From assembly GCA_965216155.1 (NCBI GenBank), contig CBDCFD010000006.1:930001-994000 (forward strand): a stretch of 64,000 bases of DNA. Direction: 5' to 3'. Under the pieces are notes generated by a model. It was not told the DNA's origin. It was given only the letters and a program-made list of their open reading frames with translations, and ran no database searches. This document shows positions 24,199 to 33,353 of this stretch, piece after piece. This stretch comes from CATOSP01 sp965216155. GTDB taxonomy: Bacteria > Chloroflexota > Dehalococcoidia > Lucifugimonadales > UBA3495. The translations under genes were made by a program, and so were the position numbers. Within the stretch, counting starts at the first letter, position 1; the number at the start of each line of letters is the position of its first letter.

Positions 24199-25677
24199 TC
24201 ACTCCTCTCCCCGGTCCACCTTCGTCTGCCTCATCCCCAGGGCCGGAACAATCGCCAGCAGCGCCACTCCCGCCGCCACTCGCAGGAAATCGTGGAATAG
24301 GGACAGGCCAGCAGAGGTAAGTTGTAGCCCGTATTCCGCGCTCCGAACCTCGAATTCTCCAGCAGATTCGCCCACTTGCGGCAATGGGAATTCCAACCCC
24401 GCCGTCAGGGCCTGGAAATGCCCGATGCCCCAGGCGCTAAGCGCCGCCAGCCCCAGGGTCATTCCCATCATCCGGGACACGACAACAAGGGACGCAGCCG
24501 TTGCCCGGTAGTCCTGTTCTACCAAGTTGAGGGCATGCGCCACTATCGGCGTAATCACCAGTCCGAATCCAAATCCCACGATGGCTAGGTGAACGCTTAA
24601 CTCCGGGTCCGCCACCTGGATTCCCCACCTGGAAGCCATCACCAGTCCCGCCGCCGCCATCACCAGCCCCACAACTGTCACAGGCCTGACCCCGGTCCTC
24701 GATAGCAACCACCCGCCGCAAACGGCTCCCACGGGTATCGCCACAGTCATGCGAAGCAACCACATCGCTCCGGTGAACGGGTCCTTCCCCATCACGGTGT
24801 TAGCCATTAGCGGCACCGTCACCATAGCGATAACCAGCGTTACTCCCACCAGGACTTGGGTCACGTTCGCCGACACGAAAGCCAAGGAGCGAAACATGAT
24901 AGGAGTCAGAAGCGGCTGCCAGGTCCGGGTCTCCACCACAGCCAGCACGACGGCCAGCGCGAGACCGCCCGCCAGCGCGGCGAATGGGAACGGCGACGAG
25001 AACTGAAATAAGCTCTGCCGGGACAGCGCCAGGGATACCACCAACAGCGCCGCCACCAGCAACCCCCCGCCCAGGTAGTCGACGCGGGCGTCCCGGTCTA
25101 TCCGGTTGGGTAGCCACAGAAGTCCCACGAACAACAGCGCCGCTTGAGGGACGTTGAGCCAGAATATCCACCGCCAGTCCGCGATCTCGATTATTGCCCC
25201 GCCGTAGGCCGGACCCAACATGGACCCAGCCTCCGCGGCTCCCCCCACGATGCCCAGAGCCAGTCCCTGTTGGCGGCGGGGGACCGCGGCAGTGGCGATT
25301 GCCATTCCAATGGGGACCGTTGCCCCTCCGCCCACTGCCTGGATTACCCTGGCCCCAACCATCCACTCCAAGCTACCCGAGACCGCCACCAAGCACGTTC
25401 CCACGGTGAACACTATCAGAGACAGCTTGTAGGTCGTGGAATAGCCGTACACGTCCGCTATTCGGGCAAGCAGAGGCATGGCGGCAGTATAACCCAGGAG
25501 ATAAGCCGTAATTATCCAGGAAGCCCTGTCCAGCTCGATCAACGGAATTTTCAGGTCGAGCATCACGCTGGGCAACGCGGTCACAACCACGGTCTGGTCC
25601 AGCGCGGTCACGAATGCGCCCAGGCCCACGATGGTCAGTACAACGTAAGGCGGGAGCGTTGCCCGCTTGGCGGTCAC
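24199..25677 (-). CDS. MFS drug/lipid exporter, DHA2 (14-TM) family
   Basis: 492 residues with 14 predicted membrane helices. The N-terminal GLGAFVTALDQTVVVTALPS is the D1 motif of EmrB/QacA-type antiporters. GTG start at 25677 with TAAGGTAT upstream. It begins 11 bases after the stop of the LprG-like lipoprotein gene, the same order as mycobacterial lprG followed by the P55 transporter, where the pair exports triacylglycerol-type lipids. By analogy this protein may export a lipid or drug with its lipoprotein partner. The family is certain, the substrate is inference. Confidence 0.9.
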   Translation of the reverse strand: MTAKRATLPPYVVLTIVGLGAFVTALDQTVVVTALPSVMLDLKIPLIELDRASWIITAYLLGYTAAMPLLARIADVYGYSTTYKLSLIVFTVGTCLVAVSGSLEWMVGARVIQAVGGGATVPIGMAIATAAVPRRQQGLALGIVGGAAEAGSMLGPAYGGAIIEIADWRWIFWLNVPQAALLFVGLLWLPNRIDRDARVDYLGGGLLVAALLVVSLALSRQSLFQFSSPFPFAALAGGLALAVVLAVVETRTWQPLLTPIMFRSLAFVSANVTQVLVGVTLVIAMVTVPLMANTVMGKDPFTGAMWLLRMTVAIPVGAVCGGWLLSRTGVRPVTVVGLVMAAAGLVMASRWGIQVADPELSVHLAIVGFGFGLVITPIVAHALNLVEQDYRATAASLVVVSRMMGMTLGLAALSAWGIGHFQALTAGLEFPLPQVGESAGEFEVRSAEYGLQLTSAGLSLFHDFLRVAAGVALLAIVPALGMRQTKVDRGEE

Positions 25678-25688
25678 GATGGGATACC

Positions 25689-26420
25689 TTAGTTCGGGGG
25701 AGAGATCGTCACCGGGGCATTAAACGCGCTCAGCCGAAGCAGGCGCACCGTTTCGGGCATATCGGTCGACACCACCTGACCCGTAATCCGCACCTGCCAC
25801 AGCAGCCCGCTTTCACGGTCAAGCCAAAGCTCCAACTCCACTGGAAAGTCTTCCCCCGCCCTCGGCACCAGTCCAGCGAGGTCTCCCGATGTTACTCGCC
25901 CGGCTACAAGGTCAACCGCCCTGCCGTCGAGTTCGACTGTCTCCATCCACCGGGGGACGTCCATTGCGTCAATTATGTCCGCCAGGGTCTGGCCGAATCC
26001 TGCCAAACTAATGGGAAGGGCCTCTACGGGGACGATGCGCCACTCTCCGGAAATGAAGTCGGTCATGTAAGCCCGCTCGCCCAAAGTCACGATATTGACC
26101 TCGACGAAGGCGTTCATCAGCACGGCCTCGGCGTCGATTTGGAGGCGTGAGTTGTCCGGAACCTCCACTACACCTGCAGCCCGGCTCATCTCCAGTCCTG
26201 GGAATAGCACCGTGGTTCCGGTCACGTGGTCCAGCGTAAATGCCACCGTATCCAGGGACAGGAGCTCCTCGGCAGCCCTCTGTAACAAAACTCCCGGATC
26301 GGGCTCCGGGGTGGGAGTAGGGACCAATGAGCGTGTTGGTACGTTGCCGCAGCCCGACACGAAACCGGCCACGAGCAGAATCACGACCGCGTTCGTAAGG
26401 TAGCGCACTAATATCGCCAC
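25689..26420 (-). CDS. LppX/LprAFG-family lipoprotein
   Basis: 243 residues: a signal and lipobox GFVSGCG, then a short Pro-rich linker, then an LppX_LprAFG-like domain (LLSLDTVAFTLDHVTGT near the start, LPISLAGFGQTLADI and VELELWLDRESGLLWQVRI further on). In mycobacteria this half-barrel fold binds acyl chains of lipids. GTG start at 26420. It is followed 11 bases later by the DHA2 exporter and preceded by a beta-propeller lipoprotein, so the three form a probable operon. A role in carrying lipids to the cell surface is inferred from the fold and the neighbour. Confidence 0.82.
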   Translation of the reverse strand: MAILVRYLTNAVVILLVAGFVSGCGNVPTRSLVPTPTPEPDPGVLLQRAAEELLSLDTVAFTLDHVTGTTVLFPGLEMSRAAGVVEVPDNSRLQIDAEAVLMNAFVEVNIVTLGERAYMTDFISGEWRIVPVEALPISLAGFGQTLADIIDAMDVPRWMETVELDGRAVDLVAGRVTSGDLAGLVPRAGEDFPVELELWLDRESGLLWQVRITGQVVSTDMPETVRLLRLSAFNAPVTISPPN

Positions 26421-26457
26421 AATCGTTTACCGGGGGCGCAGTCCGTGGGGTAGTGGG

Positions 26458-27780
26458 TCAGTTCCACGACCAGAAAGCCAGCTTACCAGCCGCCAACTCC
26501 CTGGGCAGGTTACCTTCCTCCACATCCAACACGTACACCCGGTCGCCGCTGGGAGAATGCCCATTGGCGCTGCCCATCCCCGCGCGTTGAGAGCCCGCAA
26601 ATACGAGTCCCGTGCCGTCAGGAGACCACGGGGAGTGGGAGTATCCATATTGATCGAAGAACCACAACATAATTCCCGTGTCGGAAGACGGCTGAAAGGC
26701 GAATAACTCTCTAGCCGGGTTCCCCGCTCCAGATTCCACCCACCACCTGGCGCGTTCACCGGACCCATCCAGGTCCAACCAAGCCAAGCTATTGCCGGCC
26801 GGGGACCAATAGAAGGACACGATTGTCCCTTCAACAACGGTGCGGACAGCACTCCCGTCGTTGGCGATGACCCGAAGCCTCTGAAAAGCTCCCGATCTCT
26901 CCTCCGGAGAGTCTGCGACCGCCATCTCACTCCCATCAGGTGACCAGGCAAATGCAGATAGTTCACCCACTTCGACGATACTTCGCTGTCCGGGGCCATT
27001 CCCAACCTGGGCAACCTGGAGAGAATTCCGTCCCCCCACCGAGCCCGTATATGCCACCATTGACCCATCGGGGGACAGCGCAGGCACCCGGAACCCCGCC
27101 AGGCCAGACTCAATGACCGGGACAGGACCGCCAAACGGTTTCCGTGCAATCAGCAGGTCATCCCCGACATGGATAGCCAATACGTCGCTGTTCCTGCTCC
27201 ACTGAAAATACAACGGCGCTCCAGTGGCCACAGCAACAGGTCCACCAGCGCCATCGGCATCGACTACATAGAGGGTCAAACCCTCCGTGGAACCCGCCAG
27301 TACAGCCAGTGACAAGCTATCCGGAGACCAATACAAGTAATGCGGGGCCCCCTGTGCTACCAGGGACGGCGCCTCATTGGTGAAGACCGTCCTCTGCTGT
27401 CCGGTAACAACATCAATAACCTCGACGGAAATCACGGCACTTCCCCTGGAAACCTGGACGCGGGAAGCCGCAATCTTCTGTCCATCGGGCGCCCATGTAG
27501 GCCAGGTGTAAAGGCTCTCCCGCCCTGCTGGTTGGGCCAAGGCTGCATGAAGGGACGACGACATCTGGCTCGTTCCCGTGAGCTTGAGCTGCTCGCTGCC
27601 ATCGGCCTTTATCGTAAAGAGGTCGCCGTCGTTATTGACGTATGCAATACGGTCGATGGCCACACCCTCTCTCCTCGAGTCGTCAACCGGTATATCGACA
27701 GCTTTACCCGCAGGGCTGTAAAACGGCTGGGCGCACGCAACTACTGCAATTACCAGGGCCAGCCCCACCACCCATGTCAT
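26458..27780 (-). CDS. TolB/WD40-like beta-propeller lipoprotein
   Basis: 440 residues from ATG 27780 (an in-frame GTG exists at 27804). The signal ends in VIAVVACAQ. The body contains repeated propeller blades with the TolB-type pattern W-S/A-P-D-G (TWAPDGQKIAA, YWSPDSLSLAV, AWSPDGSEMAV, PWSPDGTGLVF). Probably a surface-exposed binding or scaffold protein. It lies 37 bases upstream of the LprG-like gene on the same strand. Confidence 0.82.
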   Translation of the reverse strand: MTWVVGLALVIAVVACAQPFYSPAGKAVDIPVDDSRREGVAIDRIAYVNNDGDLFTIKADGSEQLKLTGTSQMSSSLHAALAQPAGRESLYTWPTWAPDGQKIAASRVQVSRGSAVISVEVIDVVTGQQRTVFTNEAPSLVAQGAPHYLYWSPDSLSLAVLAGSTEGLTLYVVDADGAGGPVAVATGAPLYFQWSRNSDVLAIHVGDDLLIARKPFGGPVPVIESGLAGFRVPALSPDGSMVAYTGSVGGRNSLQVAQVGNGPGQRSIVEVGELSAFAWSPDGSEMAVADSPEERSGAFQRLRVIANDGSAVRTVVEGTIVSFYWSPAGNSLAWLDLDGSGERARWWVESGAGNPARELFAFQPSSDTGIMLWFFDQYGYSHSPWSPDGTGLVFAGSQRAGMGSANGHSPSGDRVYVLDVEEGNLPRELAAGKLAFWSWN

Positions 27781-28071
27781 TGCCCCTAACCGCTCGCAAC
27801 CCACAGGATCAGCCGCCTGAGTCCAAGCGCCTATCTACCCGCCCGGACTGCTGCCTCAGAATAGCACTGCCCACCGCGCCTAGCAAACATGACCCAGGAC
27901 TGTACGGCAGCGTCTCCCTAAAAATGTAGTTGATAACCGTCACCACTACGATAAGAACTCTGATTACGCTGTTGCCATTCTCTGATGCTTACTGGATAGA
28001 CCGAACGACGAGTGTCCACAGGAGAGCAGACAGCGAATAATGAGCAACACTCCCTTCAAAGCCATCAACAA

Positions 28072-28098
28072 TTGCCAGTGATCCGATCATGTTAGAAT
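28072..28098 (+). promoter_or_regulatory. possible obg promoter
   Basis: TTGCCA and TAGAAT are 15 bases apart, about 90 bases before the obg start. The divergent intergenic region 27781-28185 holds nothing else that I recognise; the usual rplU-rpmA genes are absent. Confidence 0.3.
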
Positions 28099-28185
28099 AG
28101 GTGTATTCCACGACATATAGTCCTAGCAGCAGCTAGGATTATCAACTCCATCAACACCATTATTACTGTTACAAGGCACACAAAA

Positions 28186-29469
28186 TTGATAGATAGTGTT
28201 CGGGTAGACATAAGAGCCGGAAATGGTGGTAACGGATGCACGAGCTTCCTTCGTGAGAAGTACAAGCCCCATGGCGGGCCCGACGGTGGGGACGGAGGCC
28301 ACGGAGGCAGCGCGCTCCTGCAAGGTGATTCCTCATATAACACGCTATTGCATGTGAGGTTCACCAGCACGATATATGTGGACCGCGGCGCTCACGGACG
28401 CGGGAAGGACCGAAAGGGTAGGAACGGTGAGGACCAGATCATCAAGGTCCCTCTCGGAACACAGGTCTTCCGCCGTGAGCGTGACGGCAGCAAGACGTTG
28501 TTGGCCGATATTTGTGATGACACGCCGGTTTTGGTCGCGCAAGGCGGGCTTGGGGGATGGGGGAATGCGAGGTACGTGTCCGCGACGAACCAGGAACCCG
28601 TGCTGTCCCAAAGGGGTGCGCCCGGTGAGCGAGTGACTTTGTTCCTTGAGCTCAAACTTCTGGGTGATGTGGCACTGTTGGCACGGCCAAACGCCGGAAA
28701 GTCTACTCTGGTCTCCAGGACCACAGGGGCGGAACCACGTATCGCGGATTATCCCTTCACAACGGTGGAACCAGTGCTCGGTGTGGTGTATACGAGGGGA
28801 AGAGACTTCGTGCTAATGGAGATCCCCGGGCTGCTGGAAGGCGCGCACCTTGGTGTGGGGTTGGGCCATCAATTCCTTCGGCATGCCGAGCGGGCGAGAT
28901 TGTACATACATCTCTTGGACGGCCTGTCTGACGATCCTGTAGCGGACCTGGGTATGGTCAATGAGGAGCTTGTCCAGTTCAGTCCTGTGCTGGGCGAGAA
29001 GCCCCAAATCGTGGCGGTCAACAAGGTGGATGTCACGGAAGTGAGGGAGCGCCAGGAGGCACTGAGAGAGGCTATCAGTAAGGCCCCCGGTCCCAGAGGT
29101 ATGAAACCCGCGGTGTTCTTCATATCGGCGGTCACCGGCGAAGGTGTGGACGACTTAATGGGTGAAGTACTACGTCTCCTGGATACATTGCCCAAGGACC
29201 AGACCGAAACGGTAGTGACCGCTGATGCGCCAAGGAGAAGGCAAAGGATTGATCGTAGCAGCGCCGTTACGTTGGAGGACGGGGTATATGTGGTCCACTC
29301 GGAGAGGTTGGAGAGTCTGGTAGCATTGGCCGACACCAGGGACACCAGGGTCCTGTTGCAACTCTGGCGCGAGATGGGACGCGAAGGGATCGCGTCGCGC
29401 TTGGAACAGGCCGGGATCGAGGCTGGCGACACGATCCGCATAGGGCAGGCCGAGGTGGAGTGGTTCTAG
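28186..29469 (+). CDS. obgE: Obg/CgtA GTPase
   Basis: Ribosome-associated GTPase of 427 residues with all three domains: the glycine-rich Obg fold (residues 1-160, GGNGGNG-like turns and GPDGGDGGHGG), the G domain (160-330) and the C-terminal OCT domain. G4 is NKVD and G5 is SAVTGEG. G1 reads ARPNAGKST, where Obg normally has GLPNAGKS, and G3 reads MEIPGLLEGA in place of DIPGLIEGA, so the first P-loop glycine and the G3 aspartate are changed. TTG start at 28186. One base separates its stop from nadD-pyrE. Confidence 0.93.
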   Translation: MIDSVRVDIRAGNGGNGCTSFLREKYKPHGGPDGGDGGHGGSALLQGDSSYNTLLHVRFTSTIYVDRGAHGRGKDRKGRNGEDQIIKVPLGTQVFRRERDGSKTLLADICDDTPVLVAQGGLGGWGNARYVSATNQEPVLSQRGAPGERVTLFLELKLLGDVALLARPNAGKSTLVSRTTGAEPRIADYPFTTVEPVLGVVYTRGRDFVLMEIPGLLEGAHLGVGLGHQFLRHAERARLYIHLLDGLSDDPVADLGMVNEELVQFSPVLGEKPQIVAVNKVDVTEVRERQEALREAISKAPGPRGMKPAVFFISAVTGEGVDDLMGEVLRLLDTLPKDQTETVVTADAPRRRQRIDRSSAVTLEDGVYVVHSERLESLVALADTRDTRVLLQLWREMGREGIASRLEQAGIEAGDTIRIGQAEVEWF

Positions 29470-29470
29470 C

Positions 29471-30691
29471 ATGAAGCTGGGCATCATGGGCGGGACCTTC
29501 GATCCTATCCACGTGGGACACCTCATGATTGCTGAGCGCGCAAGATGCGGGATGGGACTTGACCACGTGCTGTTCGTGCCCGCGGGCGTGCCGTGGCTGC
29601 GCGGTGACGCTAAGATATCCCCTGCCAACGACCGGATGCGCATGACCGAGCTAGCGATCGCGGATAATCCCCACTTTAGCGCGAGCAGGACAGAGATAGA
29701 CAGACCCGGCGCGACGTATTCAGTGGATACACTGGGATTGCTTCGGGCGGAGCACGGAGAAGATGTTAGCCTGGTATTTATCATCGGGGCGGACGCGCTG
29801 CAACACATCGACCGTTGGAAAGACCCGGAGAGGCTGTTGGAACTTTGTACCCTGGCTGTCTTTCAAAGGGGCCAGAACGAGTATTCAAGGCCGCTTCCAG
29901 GACGGTTGTTGAAGAGGCGCCCCACTCTTGAAAGCAGGCTGGTGTGGATGGAGTGGAACCCGGTGGATATCTCCAGTTCCGAAATACGCCAGCGCGTTGC
30001 CCTGGGGCGTTCGGTCCGGTATCAGGTACCGGCCAGGGTGGAAGGGTACATCCGGCGGCACGGACTATATCAGAGTGATGAAGAACAAGGGCGCGGGGAC
30101 ACTATCGCACAAGAGGTGAAGATCGTGGGAGGCACCGCTGAGAGGTTACTGGGACTCGCCTTGGAGAAGGGTGCGTTGACCTATGGAGACTTCACCCTGA
30201 CCTCCGGGAAGAGGTCGAGATTCTATTTTGATGGGAGGCTGCTGAGTCTCGAACCGGAGGGGGCCTACCTCATCGGACAAGCGCTCCTACCTGTAATCCG
30301 GGAGGCGGGGGCTGCTGCTGTGGGCGGTCCTACCATCGGCGCAGACCCCATCGTGGCCTCTGTGGCCGTGGCCAGCCACTTGGCGGGCGATCCTATGCCG
30401 GCCTTCATTGTACGAAAAGAGGCCAAGGTCCACGGGACCGGTCATCTCATAGAGGGACCGTTAACGGCAGGAAGCAAAGTAGCGATTGTCGACGATACCT
30501 GTACCACGGGCGGGTCGTTATTCCAGGCCATCGGCGCGGCCGAAGACGCCGGGTGCGAAGTAGTGAAGGTTATGGCCTTGCTTGACCGCTGCGAGGGCGG
30601 GGGCGACGCGCTACGGGGCCGCGGTTACGACTTCACCGCATTGATGGTGGCCACCCCGGAGGGCAAGATCAGGGTGGCCGACGAGTCGTAG
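29471..30691 (+). CDS. NadD-PyrE fusion: nicotinate-nucleotide adenylyltransferase / orotate phosphoribosyltransferase
   Basis: 406 residues. Residues 1-200 are NadD, which makes nicotinate adenine dinucleotide: GGTFDPIHVGHLMIAE carries the HxGH motif, and ISSSEIRQRV is the C-terminal nucleotide motif. Residues about 215-406 are PyrE, which makes orotidine monophosphate: TLTSGKRSRFYFDGR, GGPTIGADPI and the PRPP loop VAIVDDTCTTGGS are intact. A linker of about 15 residues joins the halves and there is no stop or frameshift between them. Both use phosphoribosyl or nucleotide substrates but serve different pathways (NAD and pyrimidine). Confidence 0.93.
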   Translation: MKLGIMGGTFDPIHVGHLMIAERARCGMGLDHVLFVPAGVPWLRGDAKISPANDRMRMTELAIADNPHFSASRTEIDRPGATYSVDTLGLLRAEHGEDVSLVFIIGADALQHIDRWKDPERLLELCTLAVFQRGQNEYSRPLPGRLLKRRPTLESRLVWMEWNPVDISSSEIRQRVALGRSVRYQVPARVEGYIRRHGLYQSDEEQGRGDTIAQEVKIVGGTAERLLGLALEKGALTYGDFTLTSGKRSRFYFDGRLLSLEPEGAYLIGQALLPVIREAGAAAVGGPTIGADPIVASVAVASHLAGDPMPAFIVRKEAKVHGTGHLIEGPLTAGSKVAIVDDTCTTGGSLFQAIGAAEDAGCEVVKVMALLDRCEGGGDALRGRGYDFTALMVATPEGKIRVADES

Positions 30692-30704
30692 TATCCGGGC
30701 TGGT

Positions 30705-31718
30705 CTATTCTTGACCAGGACCGAAGAGTTGAGGAATGTCCTGAATTTCGGCCCAACCCTTTGCCGGTCCCTCTAGTTCCAAACGCACACCCGCTTCCGC
30801 GCTGGCTTTTCTCACGTAGCCCAGACCGATTACCTCTCCGGTAGCCGGTAGCCGCGTAACGGAAGTCACCGATCCTGCCTGCTTTCCGTCCCTGATAAGG
30901 CCCGAACCTGCGGAGACCTGCGCCTCCGGGGAAAACGTTAGCGTCGCTAGGTACTTCTGCACGCGCTGGTACGTGTCCAACCGGGCTATCACTTCCTGGC
31001 CGATGTAGCACCCCTTGGCGAAGTCGATGGAGCCGATAAGTCCAGCCTCCAGGGGGTTGTATGGTTCCCCCATCTCGGGTCCGAAGGCCGGGACTGCGTT
31101 TTTGATTCTAGCGATCTCCACTGCTTCACTTCCCACCGGCGTTAGACCCGCTGTCCGGAGGTGGTCCCAGACCTTGGCCGCATTTTCCGCCGAGACCAGG
31201 ACATCGAAGCTGGGAAGTTGACCAAGCGGTCTGTAGACAATGGCGGCGCTCTCGCCATCGATCTCCACCCGGACGCTGTGGTAGGGGGCAAGGTCAGGGA
31301 GACCGGTCCCGGTGGCTGCCTCCAGCGCCGAGCGGCTGGAGGGGCCTATAACAGCGAACATAGCGGAATCGGTTGTTACGTCCTTCACGACCAGGTCTTC
31401 CATGATTGTGTATTTGTCCAGGAACTCGATGACCTGTTCCTGGCAACCGGGGCTGGTAATCAGCAACACGTGGTCTCCCAGGTTGGCCACGCCGATCAGG
31501 TCCAGGATTCGGCCACGGTCTGTCGTGAGAACTGTCGGCGCACCCTGGCCGCTGTCCAAGTCGATGACCTTGTTGGTGGACAGCCGGTTCAGCAAGTCCA
31601 ACACGTCTTCACCGATAGCCGTGAGGCGTCCGACGTAGGAGGCGTCATGGAGGCCGGCGGTGGTGGAAATCGCGTCGTACTCGGCCGCCAAGCCGGAATA
31701 GACCGCTGGTGAGTTCAT
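30705..31718 (-). CDS. ygfZ: YgfZ/GcvT-type folate-binding protein
   Basis: 337 residues of the YgfZ family, folate-binding relatives of GcvT that help assemble or repair Fe-S clusters. The signature KGCYIGQEV is present near residue 237. ATG at 31718 has AAAGGAG upstream. It lies downstream of the A-type Fe-S carrier on the same strand, which fits a joint role, although a terminator between them suggests separate transcription. Convergent with nadD-pyrE. Confidence 0.88.
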   Translation of the reverse strand: MNSPAVYSGLAAEYDAISTTAGLHDASYVGRLTAIGEDVLDLLNRLSTNKVIDLDSGQGAPTVLTTDRGRILDLIGVANLGDHVLLITSPGCQEQVIEFLDKYTIMEDLVVKDVTTDSAMFAVIGPSSRSALEAATGTGLPDLAPYHSVRVEIDGESAAIVYRPLGQLPSFDVLVSAENAAKVWDHLRTAGLTPVGSEAVEIARIKNAVPAFGPEMGEPYNPLEAGLIGSIDFAKGCYIGQEVIARLDTYQRVQKYLATLTFSPEAQVSAGSGLIRDGKQAGSVTSVTRLPATGEVIGLGYVRKASAEAGVRLELEGPAKGWAEIQDIPQLFGPGQE

Positions 31719-31741
31719 GGGTATCTCCTTTGCGGGGAAGC

Positions 31742-31777
31742 AAAAACGCCGCCTTCACGCATGCAAAGGCGGCGGTC
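31742..31777 (-). terminator. terminator after the Fe-S carrier gene
   Basis: On the minus strand a 9-bp GC-rich stem (CGCCGCCTT / AAGGCGGCG) with a 10-base loop is followed by TTTTTG. Confidence 0.85.
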
Positions 31778-31801
31778 TTGTCGATCATAGAGACGTGGGA
31801 G

Positions 31802-32158
31802 CTAAACGCTAAACGAGGTACCGCAGCCGCAGGTCTTTTTGGCATTGGGGTTGATGAAGACGAAGCCCTTACCATTCAAGCCGTCCGAGAATTCCAACTC
31901 GGTGCCGACGAGATAGATAAAGCTCTTCTTGTCCACCATTACTTTGATGCCATGTTGCTCGACGATCTTGTCGGTCTCCAGCTTCTGGTCGGTAATGTGC
32001 AAGTCGTAAGTCAGACCGGAGCACCCACCACCCTTCACGGCCACTCGAAGCCCTACGTCCCCTTCCAACCCCTCTTTGGAGGCGAAATATCTGATCTTTT
32101 CCGCAGCTTTTTCGCTGATGGTGACACCAAGCTCTACGCCTTCCATCGTGATGGCCAT
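31802..32158 (-). CDS. A-type iron-sulfur carrier (IscA/ErpA family)
   Basis: 118 residues from ATG 32158, which has AGGAGG upstream; a longer frame from 32188 is less likely. The three cluster-ligand cysteines are in KGGGCSGLTYD and KTCGCGTSF near the C-terminus. Such proteins deliver Fe-S clusters to apo-enzymes. It ends at a strong terminator, with ygfZ beyond. Confidence 0.93.
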   Translation of the reverse strand: MAITMEGVELGVTISEKAAEKIRYFASKEGLEGDVGLRVAVKGGGCSGLTYDLHITDQKLETDKIVEQHGIKVMVDKKSFIYLVGTELEFSDGLNGKGFVFINPNAKKTCGCGTSFSV

Positions 32159-32275
32159 TTGATCCTCCTGTGGCTGGCATTTCCACATCTACAGCACCCA
32201 CGCTGTGACGGGCCACAAGGTTATTTTAGGAGCATCCAAGGTGTGGCGTCAAGCGTGACGCGGGATTTTCAGATG

Positions 32276-33301
32276 CTAAAGGAGTGCTTCGACAGCGGTA
32301 ATGTCGAGGTGTTGCTGAATTAATTGGCTGAACCTGTTTATCTTCCAGGCGCTGTGGGCCGTGGCTTTGTCAAGAAGTCCGGCCAGGGCCTCGACCGTTG
32401 GGAGCGTGTCTCGCTCGACCCGGATAAGGGGGACGTCACGCTGCATGGCCTCGGCCTTGATGTAGGCGCTAGTTTCCCCTGTGCCTGTGAGCACCAGGCA
32501 TTTGGTGTCCTCCATCAGGCTGGCGAGTTGTATGTCGGGACGCTCTGCCCGCGTGATGACGGCCTGGTTGGAGTACCTGCCAAAGTAGGTTGCGCCAGAG
32601 TCCATGATATTGCCGCCGATCAGGAACCGCTCAATGAGCAGGCTGGTGTCCTCTGGGTCTTGGACCCAGTGTCCTCCCAGGTGGGCGGCAATCTGCTCAA
32701 CCGTGACGGCCAGCATACCGCGGTCCTCCGGAATCATCCCCAGGACCGGGACACCGGCTCTCTGTAGGTCACCGATGAGCCCCTCGGCCGTCACGCGAGA
32801 GCGGAAGTTGGTGACGCCGTTGATTACGATTCCCAATAGCCGGCCACCCAATTGCTCAATGGAGTCAAGGGTAGCGGCGGCGGAGCGCCGGTTGGCAAAA
32901 CCCAAGACCAGTATCACGCGGGTATCCAGCAGTCCGGCAACCTGGCCGGGTAGATTCCAAGAGTCTCCCGAGGGGGAAACTAGGTCCGGCCCTTCCACGA
33001 TCAGCGTGTCAACGGCGGGTAACCCGGACGCGGCGGCGCCGATCTCTCCTGCGAGTGAGGCGGCCTCTGACGCGCCAAAGTTAGCCAGGAGCCGGACCGG
33101 AGCAGGGACCGCCGAAGAGTCTATCCCTGTGAGAAGACTCTCCGATACGAAAGTGGCGTCGGCATCGGGACCATCGGAGGCGGTGAAAGGCTTGTAGTAA
33201 CCCGCGGCCTTCCCTGAAGACATTATCCGGAGCAGGAGCGCCCCGGCCAGGCTGGTCTTACCTACGCCGGACCGTTCACCGGAGATCTGTATCGCTGGCA
33301 C
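32276..33301 (-). CDS. BioD-like/DRTGG-domain protein (phosphotransacetylase N-terminal type)
   Basis: 341 residues. An N-terminal P-loop domain like dethiobiotin synthetase (SGERSGVGKTSLAGALLLR) is followed by a DRTGG domain (MDSGATYFGRYSNQAVITRAERPD, given in part: MDSGATYFGRYSNQAVI). This pair is found at the N-terminus of some phosphotransacetylases, but the catalytic acetyltransferase domain is absent, so it is probably a nucleotide-sensing regulator. GTG start at 33301 with AGGAGG. Function not known. Confidence 0.8.
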   Translation of the reverse strand: MPAIQISGERSGVGKTSLAGALLLRIMSSGKAAGYYKPFTASDGPDADATFVSESLLTGIDSSAVPAPVRLLANFGASEAASLAGEIGAAASGLPAVDTLIVEGPDLVSPSGDSWNLPGQVAGLLDTRVILVLGFANRRSAAATLDSIEQLGGRLLGIVINGVTNFRSRVTAEGLIGDLQRAGVPVLGMIPEDRGMLAVTVEQIAAHLGGHWVQDPEDTSLLIERFLIGGNIMDSGATYFGRYSNQAVITRAERPDIQLASLMEDTKCLVLTGTGETSAYIKAEAMQRDVPLIRVERDTLPTVEALAGLLDKATAHSAWKINRFSQLIQQHLDITAVEALL

Positions 33302-33353
33302 CGGGGCCTCCTATAAGCCTAAGCCGCAGCCGGATAGGGTGGCCTATGGTCCC

